Below, piece by piece: positions 6,231-9,965 of a stretch of DNA of 9,965 nt. The first letter of the stretch is position 1. Every line of letters begins with the position of its first letter. The position numbers were made by a program, and so were the translations under genes. Source of the DNA: an uncultured beta proteobacterium (GTDB lineage: Bacteria; Pseudomonadota; Gammaproteobacteria; Burkholderiales; Rhodocyclaceae); contig CAJBIL010000287.1 of the NCBI GenBank assembly GCA_903953145.1, forward strand, positions 1-9,965, in the 5' to 3' direction. The notes under the pieces are model-generated. The model was not told the origin of the DNA. It saw only the letters and a list, made by a program, of their open reading frames with translations, and made no database searches.

Positions 6231-8165
6231 ATGCCAATACAACCCGCCATCCTCGCTTTCGCCCACGACGGTACGCCTTATTCGGCGGCTTACGACGACC
6301 TTTATCACACCATCTCGGGTGGGCTGGCGCAGGCACGGCAGGTGTTTCTGGCTGGCAATGATTTGCCGGGGCGCTGGTGCGGGCAGGCGCGCTTTGTGAT
6401 TCTCGAAACCGGCTTTGGGCAGGGGCTGAATTTTCTCGCCACCTGGCAGGCGTGGCGGGCAGCACCGGGGCGGCCACAGCGGCTGCATTTTCTGTCAGTT
6501 GAGAAACACCCGTTTAGCGCCACCGATCTCGCCATCCTGCACGCCAATTACCCTGAACTGGCGGAACTCTCCGCCCGTTTGCGGGCTGCCTGGCCTTTGC
6601 TGATTCGCGGCTTTCACCGGCTGGAATTTGTTGATCCGGGTTACGGTACAGTGATCCTGACGCTGGCTTTCGGCGATGCGATTGCTGCCGTGCCGCAGTT
6701 TGTTGGCGAGGCCGAGGCGATTTTTCTCGATGGCTTTTCGCCGGCAAAAAACCCGGATCTCTGGTCACCGCAGTTGCTGCGCGAAATCTGCCTGATGGCG
6801 GCAGAAAATGCCACTGTTGCCACCTGGAGCGTGTCGGGTGCGCTGCGTAGCGCGCTGGCGACGATGGGTTTCACGGTGGAAAAAGGGCCACGCTTCGGCC
6901 ACAAACGGCAAACGCTCCGCGCCTGCCGTACCAGCCAGACAGTGCATGAAGCAACGCCGGAAAGCACGGATCGCCATGCCATCGTGATCGGTGCCGGGCT
7001 GGCGGGCTGCCTGGTTAGCGAGCGCCTGGCGACGCGTGGCTGGCGCGTTGATTTGATCGAACGCCACGACGCCGCCGCGCAGGAAACTTCAGGCAACCTC
7101 ACGGCGGCCATGCTGCCCATGCTCTCGCTCGACAACAACCGGGTGTCGCGCCTCAACCACGCGAGCTATCTCTATGCCCTGCGCACGCTGGCCGAATGGC
7201 AACAGACGGCGTCCGCAGACAACGGCATTGACTGGGCAGACTGCGGCGTTCTGCAACTCGCCCACGATGCCGGGCAGGCCGACAAGCAACGCGAGATCCT
7301 CGCCCGCAACGGTTTCCCGCCGGAATTTGTCCGTTTTGTCGATGCCGAAGAAGCGGCTCAACTCGCCGGCCTGCCGGTCGCCGGCAATGGTTTGTGGTTT
7401 GCCGGCGGCGCCTGGGTGAATCCCGCCAGCCTTTGCCGCGCCGCGCTTGCGCGTGCCGGCACGAACCTGCACGCGCAATTTGGCCGCAGCATTGAAACGA
7501 TCCTGTACGAAGATTCGCAATGGACGGTACTCGACGCCGCCGGGAAAATGATCGCCCGCGCGCCGCAGCTGATTCTGGCGGGCGCCACTGACACCATTCG
7601 CCTACCGCAAGCGGCGCATCTGCCGCTGTTCCGCTTTCGCGGCCAGGTCAGCCATCTGCCGGCGCCGACCGGGTCGCCGTTGCGCGCCGTGGTCTGTGGC
7701 AAAGGCTATCTCACGCCCGCCTACCGTGGCCTGCATTGCGTCGGCGCCAGCTTTCACCGGGGCGGCGAAGCGGCGTTGCGCGACGGCGACCACGCCGCCA
7801 ACCTCCAGCATTTGCAAGACATGCTGCCCGGCTACTGCGCTGACGCCACGCCGCAATCACTGGCTGGCCGGGTTGGCTTCCGCCCCGTCTCGCAAGACCG
7901 GCTGCCAATGATCGGCCAACTCCACCACCCCGACGCCCGCCCGCAAGGCCGGGACTTCTCTGCCATTGAACGCTGGCCGGGGCTCTACATCGCCTCCGGC
8001 TATGGCGCACGCGGCCTGGTCTGGTCGATGCTGATGGCCGAGTTGCTCGCCAGCCAGCTCGAAGGCGAACCCTGGCCGGTCGAATCCGAACTCGCTGCTA
8101 CTGTCGACCCGGCACGTTTCCTGTTACGGCGAATTAGCCCGCCACCCGCCGCTTCGGAAGCTTGA
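6231..8165 (+). CDS. mnmC: Bifunctional tRNA mnm5s2U34 biosynthesis enzyme MnmC
   Basis: This 644-residue protein (E. coli MnmC has 668) fuses two enzymes acting on the wobble uridine of tRNAs for Lys, Glu, Gln and others. The N-terminal SAM-dependent methyltransferase has the SAM-binding motif ETGFGQG (59-65) and the family signature FLDGFSPAKNPDLWS (165-179). The C-terminal FAD oxidoreductase has a dinucleotide-binding GAGLAG (glycines 254, 256, 259) with an acidic residue at 277, and the FAD-domain end motif ASGYGARGL (588-596). The oxidoreductase removes the carboxymethyl group from cmnm5U to give nm5U, and the methyltransferase converts that to mnm5U. The ATG at 6231 is chosen because MPIQPAILAFAHDGTPYS matches typical MnmC starts; the frame is open to a TTG at 6174. 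No clear Shine-Dalgarno precedes it. It shares a tRNA/translation theme with prfB and lysS. Confidence 0.93.
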   Translation: MPIQPAILAFAHDGTPYSAAYDDLYHTISGGLAQARQVFLAGNDLPGRWCGQARFVILETGFGQGLNFLATWQAWRAAPGRPQRLHFLSVEKHPFSATDLAILHANYPELAELSARLRAAWPLLIRGFHRLEFVDPGYGTVILTLAFGDAIAAVPQFVGEAEAIFLDGFSPAKNPDLWSPQLLREICLMAAENATVATWSVSGALRSALATMGFTVEKGPRFGHKRQTLRACRTSQTVHEATPESTDRHAIVIGAGLAGCLVSERLATRGWRVDLIERHDAAAQETSGNLTAAMLPMLSLDNNRVSRLNHASYLYALRTLAEWQQTASADNGIDWADCGVLQLAHDAGQADKQREILARNGFPPEFVRFVDAEEAAQLAGLPVAGNGLWFAGGAWVNPASLCRAALARAGTNLHAQFGRSIETILYEDSQWTVLDAAGKMIARAPQLILAGATDTIRLPQAAHLPLFRFRGQVSHLPAPTGSPLRAVVCGKGYLTPAYRGLHCVGASFHRGGEAALRDGDHAANLQHLQDMLPGYCADATPQSLAGRVGFRPVSQDRLPMIGQLHHPDARPQGRDFSAIERWPGLYIASGYGARGLVWSMLMAELLASQLEGEPWPVESELAATVDPARFLLRRISPPPAASEA

Positions 8166-8200
8166 GCCAGCCGCTTTGGTGTCGATCCATTTTAAGCACC

Positions 8201-8279
8201 ATGGCTGCAACCCGCATGGATTGGCGATCTAGCACATTCGATCATCGCCAGGCCAATATCCATGCGGCTCTCCAGCCAT
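8201..8279. repeat. Long imperfect inverted repeat (79-nt hairpin)
   Basis: Three nested stems can be paired by eye. The outer stem is ATGGCTG (8201-8207) with CAGCCAT (8273-8279). The middle stem is CCGCATGGAT (8212-8221) with ATCCATGCGG (8258-8267). The inner stem is TGGCGAT (8222-8228) with ATCGCCA (8244-8250). This totals 24 Watson-Crick pairs, a 4/5 internal loop, a 7-nt bulge (8251-8257) and a 15-nt loop containing two GATC sites. It lies just after mnmC and has no T tract, so it is not a standard terminator. It could be a REP/BIME-like or MITE-like palindrome, an mRNA 3'-end stabiliser or part of a small RNA. Confidence 0.75.
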
Positions 8280-8293
8280 CGCACATGTTAGAG

Positions 8294-8307
8294 CGCCAAT
8301 CCATGCG
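8294..8307 (-). repeat. Third copy of the hairpin arm, perfect 14-bp inverted repeat
   Basis: The 14-mer CGCCAATCCATGCG is the exact reverse complement of 8213-8226, the left arm of the hairpin at 8201-8279. A second, interrupted version is at 8251-8267 (GGCCAATATCCATGCGG). The left arm can therefore pair either with the nearer copy or, perfectly over 14 bp, with this one, giving two mutually exclusive folds. Confidence 0.8.
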
Positions 8308-8433
8308 CCTTGCAGCGAATAGCACCTGAAAAAAATCAAACGCCGGCTAATTTGTAAGCGTTTGTATCGGATGTCAGCGCGCAGGTTTGGCATGCGTTAA
8401 TCGGGCATCAACCAACCACAAAGTGAGCAGAAC

Positions 8434-9222
8434 ATGGAAACCCCGATGCGCAACACCCACCCGATGATTCTGGTCGCCGCCACTTCCGTCACCCTGGTCA
8501 GCCTTGCCGGGCTGGCTTCGATCGCGGGCTGGCTGCCCGCTAACCATGGCGCACCAAGCGCACCACTCGCCCCCGTCGCGCAGGTTGCGATGGCACCGCA
8601 GGCGATGCCGGCGGTGATACCGACAATCCCCGCATCGACAGAAAAAACCGCCACCTTGAACATCCCGGCCGGTTCGAGCATCACCGTTAATCCCGTCAAT
8701 ACTAGCGATCATCGACCGGCAAAGCAGGCAGCCGCACCGCGTAAAGTCGCCGCACCTGCGCCCGTTGCCGTTGAGGCCAGCCCGAACCTTACCTATCGTG
8801 GCGCAAACCCAGTGCCGCCGCCGGCCGCCAACACGCCGGTTAACGACAGTGGCATCTACGTCGAAAACAGCCGTCAGACACAAAACGTCTGCCGTGACTG
8901 CGGTACGGTCGAAAGCATCCGCGAAATGGCGCAGGAAGGCCAGGGAACGGGCCTTGGCGCAGTCGCCGGCACCTTGCTTGGTGGCGTCCTCGGGCACCAG
9001 GTGGGTAACGGACGCGGGCGCGATGTGGCGACCGTTGTCGGTGCGCTGGGCGGTGCTTACGCCGGCCACGAAGTCGAGAAAAACGCACGCGGCTCACGCC
9101 AGTACCAGATCACCGTGCGGCTTGACGATGGCAGTCTGCGCACCGTCACCGAAACACAGCAGCCGATGTGGCACAGCGGCGACCGCGTTCGCGTCAGCAA
9201 CAACCACATTGCCAGCCTGTAA
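8434..9222 (+). CDS. Membrane-anchored glycine-zipper 2TM-domain envelope protein
   Basis: The product has 262 residues. A hydrophobic segment at about 11-33 is an uncleaved anchor or signal. A Pro/Ala-rich low-complexity linker (about 34-135) follows, then a CxxC-containing stretch VCRDCGTVESIREM (from residue 152; cysteines 153 and 156). Next is a glycine-zipper module at about 171-212, with Gly repeated in a small-residue helical pattern (GTGLGAVAGTLLGG, then VVGALGGAYAG). The C-terminal domain is beta-prone (ITVRLDDGSLRTVTE, GDRVRV). This is the layout of SlyB/PcpY-type and Rickettsia 17-kDa antigen-like (glycine zipper 2TM) proteins of the proteobacterial envelope, though there is no N-terminal lipobox here. 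Exact function is unknown; such proteins are linked to outer-membrane integrity. The ATG at 8434 is the first in frame and is preceded by a weak GTGAGCAG. A strong terminator follows, so it is probably a single-gene unit. Confidence 0.82.
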   Translation: METPMRNTHPMILVAATSVTLVSLAGLASIAGWLPANHGAPSAPLAPVAQVAMAPQAMPAVIPTIPASTEKTATLNIPAGSSITVNPVNTSDHRPAKQAAAPRKVAAPAPVAVEASPNLTYRGANPVPPPAANTPVNDSGIYVENSRQTQNVCRDCGTVESIREMAQEGQGTGLGAVAGTLLGGVLGHQVGNGRGRDVATVVGALGGAYAGHEVEKNARGSRQYQITVRLDDGSLRTVTETQQPMWHSGDRVRVSNNHIASL

Positions 9223-9255
9223 GGCTTCAGGGGCAAGCTCCCCGCCCTCAATCGA

Positions 9256-9284
9256 CGGCGCCCCACGCGGGCGCTGTTTCTTTT
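9256..9284 (+). terminator. Intrinsic terminator after the glycine-zipper gene
   Basis: CGGCGCCC (9256-9263) pairs with GGGCGCTG (9269-9276) across a CACGC loop, giving eight pairs with one G-U. The T-rich tract TTTCTTTT at 9277-9284 follows. It lies 34 nt after the stop codon. A small extra hairpin, GGGG (9230-9233) with CCCC (9240-9243), lies in between. This is a convincing rho-independent terminator that separates the gene from the sulfhydrylase gene. Confidence 0.82.
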
Positions 9285-9298
9285 GCAGTGCCGCCAAG

Positions 9299-9307
9299 TG
9301 CTAAAAT
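9299..9307 (+). promoter_or_regulatory. Extended -10 promoter element for the sulfhydrylase gene
   Basis: TGCTAAAAT combines the TG of an extended -10 with a five-of-six match to TATAAT (9302-9307). It lies directly after the terminator and 52 nt before the ATG at 9360. No good -35 is seen at normal spacing, which extended -10 promoters often tolerate. The leader from about 9314 to 9359 shows no riboswitch-sized structure. Confidence 0.5.
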
Positions 9308-9359
9308 CCGCGTTCATTTGCACAACACCAAACGCGCCCATCGCACCCACGGAGATCGC

Positions 9360-9965
9360 ATGAAACTCGAAACCCTCGCCATCCATGCCGGCTACAGCCC
9401 CGAAGCAACCACCAAGGCCGTGGCCGTACCGATCTACCAGACCACCTCATACGCCTTCGACAGCACGCAGCACGGCGCCGACCTGTTTGACCTCAAGGTA
9501 GCCGGCAATATTTACACACGCATCATGAACCCGACGCAGGACGTGCTCGAAAAGCGCGTCGCCGCGATGGAAGGCGGCATTGCCGGCCTCGCCCTCGCTT
9601 CCGGTCAGGCAGCGATCACTTACGCGATCATGACCATCGCCGAAGCTGGCGACAACATCGTCTCGGCAGCAACGCTCTACGGCGGCACCTACAACCTGTT
9701 CGCCCACACCCTGCCGCAATACGGCATTGAAGTGCGCTTCGCCGACTATCATGACCCGGCCAGCTTTGAAGCGTTAATCGACGGCAAAACCAAGGCCATT
9801 TACTGCGAGTCGGTCGGCAACCCGCTCGGCAATGTCACCGACTTCGAGCAACTCGCCGAGATCGCGCATCGTCATGGCGTGCCGCTGATCGTCGACAACA
9901 CCGTGCCGTCGCCCTACCTGTGCCGCCCGTTTGAACACGGCGCCGACATCGTCATCCACTCACTG
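9360..9965 (+). CDS. metY: O-acetylhomoserine sulfhydrylase (PLP enzyme), 3' end cut by window
   Basis: The first 202 residues of a Cys/Met-metabolism PLP-dependent enzyme are present; full-length relatives have about 420-430, so roughly half is missing. The N-terminus KLETLAIHAGYSPE and the VPIYQTTSYAF segment are typical of O-acetylhomoserine aminocarboxypropyltransferases. These make homocysteine directly from O-acetylhomoserine and sulfide in the cytoplasm. Visible active-site elements are YTR (52-54, phosphate contact from the neighbouring subunit), SGQAA (81-85, phosphate binding) and Asp179 in IVDNT (pairs with the pyridine nitrogen). The PLP lysine, expected shortly after HSL, lies just past the window edge. 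The ATG at 9360 follows GGAG (9351-9354) at 5 nt. A cystathionine gamma-synthase-type relative is the main alternative, but the insertion-rich N-terminal half around FDLKVAGNIYTR favours MetY. Confidence 0.9.
   Translation, partial: MKLETLAIHAGYSPEATTKAVAVPIYQTTSYAFDSTQHGADLFDLKVAGNIYTRIMNPTQDVLEKRVAAMEGGIAGLALASGQAAITYAIMTIAEAGDNIVSAATLYGGTYNLFAHTLPQYGIEVRFADYHDPASFEALIDGKTKAIYCESVGNPLGNVTDFEQLAEIAHRHGVPLIVDNTVPSPYLCRPFEHGADIVIHSL

Larger units (their letters stand above)
8166..8433. other. 268-nt gap with inverted repeats, no gene seen
   Basis: No open frame with coding character is visible on either strand. The left half carries the hairpin and repeat copies listed separately. The right half (about 8308-8433) is AT-richer around 8326-8370 and should contain the promoter of the glycine-zipper gene, but no convincing -35/-10 pair could be picked. 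There is also no T-run terminator after mnmC. Confidence 0.5.

Overview
The window looks like ordinary chromosomal DNA from a betaproteobacterium, most likely of the Rhodocyclaceae (Dechloromonas/Azonexus-like). This rests on the high GC content, recognisable protein sequences (LysS, MnmC, RF2, a MetY-type enzyme) and gene neighbourhood; no rRNA or other decisive marker is present, so the placement is inference. There are ten protein-coding genes, the last cut by the window edge. I see no rRNA, tRNA, CRISPR array, insertion sequence, prophage or toxin-antitoxin gene.

Left part (1-2570): a multi-pass AI-2E/PerM-family membrane protein on the + strand converges on a two-gene minus-strand operon. 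That operon encodes an exported protein of unknown function followed, with an 11-nt overlap, by an exported Sel1-repeat protein. Both minus-strand products carry signal peptides and probably act in the cell envelope.

Centre (2633-6114): a + strand gene run diverges from that operon. It begins with prfB (release factor 2), which is split by the classical +1 programmed frameshift and must be annotated as one gene from 2669 to 3773. Then come an Ivy-type periplasmic lysozyme-inhibitor homologue, lysS (lysyl-tRNA synthetase) and a small two-helix membrane protein. prfB-lysS adjacency is common in proteobacteria; here an ivy-like gene sits between them. The 3' end of lysS carries an unusual in-frame GC-rich tandem repeat that adds about 34 residues, and its last copy runs directly into the ATGA overlap with the membrane-protein gene.

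Right part (6115-9965): mnmC, the bifunctional enzyme of wobble-uridine modification in tRNA, is followed by a 268-nt gap holding a long imperfect hairpin and a further copy of its arm. Next come an N-terminally anchored glycine-zipper envelope protein with a good intrinsic terminator, and the 5' two-thirds or less of an O-acetylhomoserine sulfhydrylase (MetY-type) gene with its own extended -10 promoter.

Three genes (prfB, lysS, mnmC) serve translation; four or five others are envelope proteins. I found no convincing new multi-gene system. The signals most worth a second look are the lysS 3' repeat tail with its coupled downstream gene, the 8201-8307 inverted-repeat structure, and the Ivy homologue with an altered inhibitory loop.
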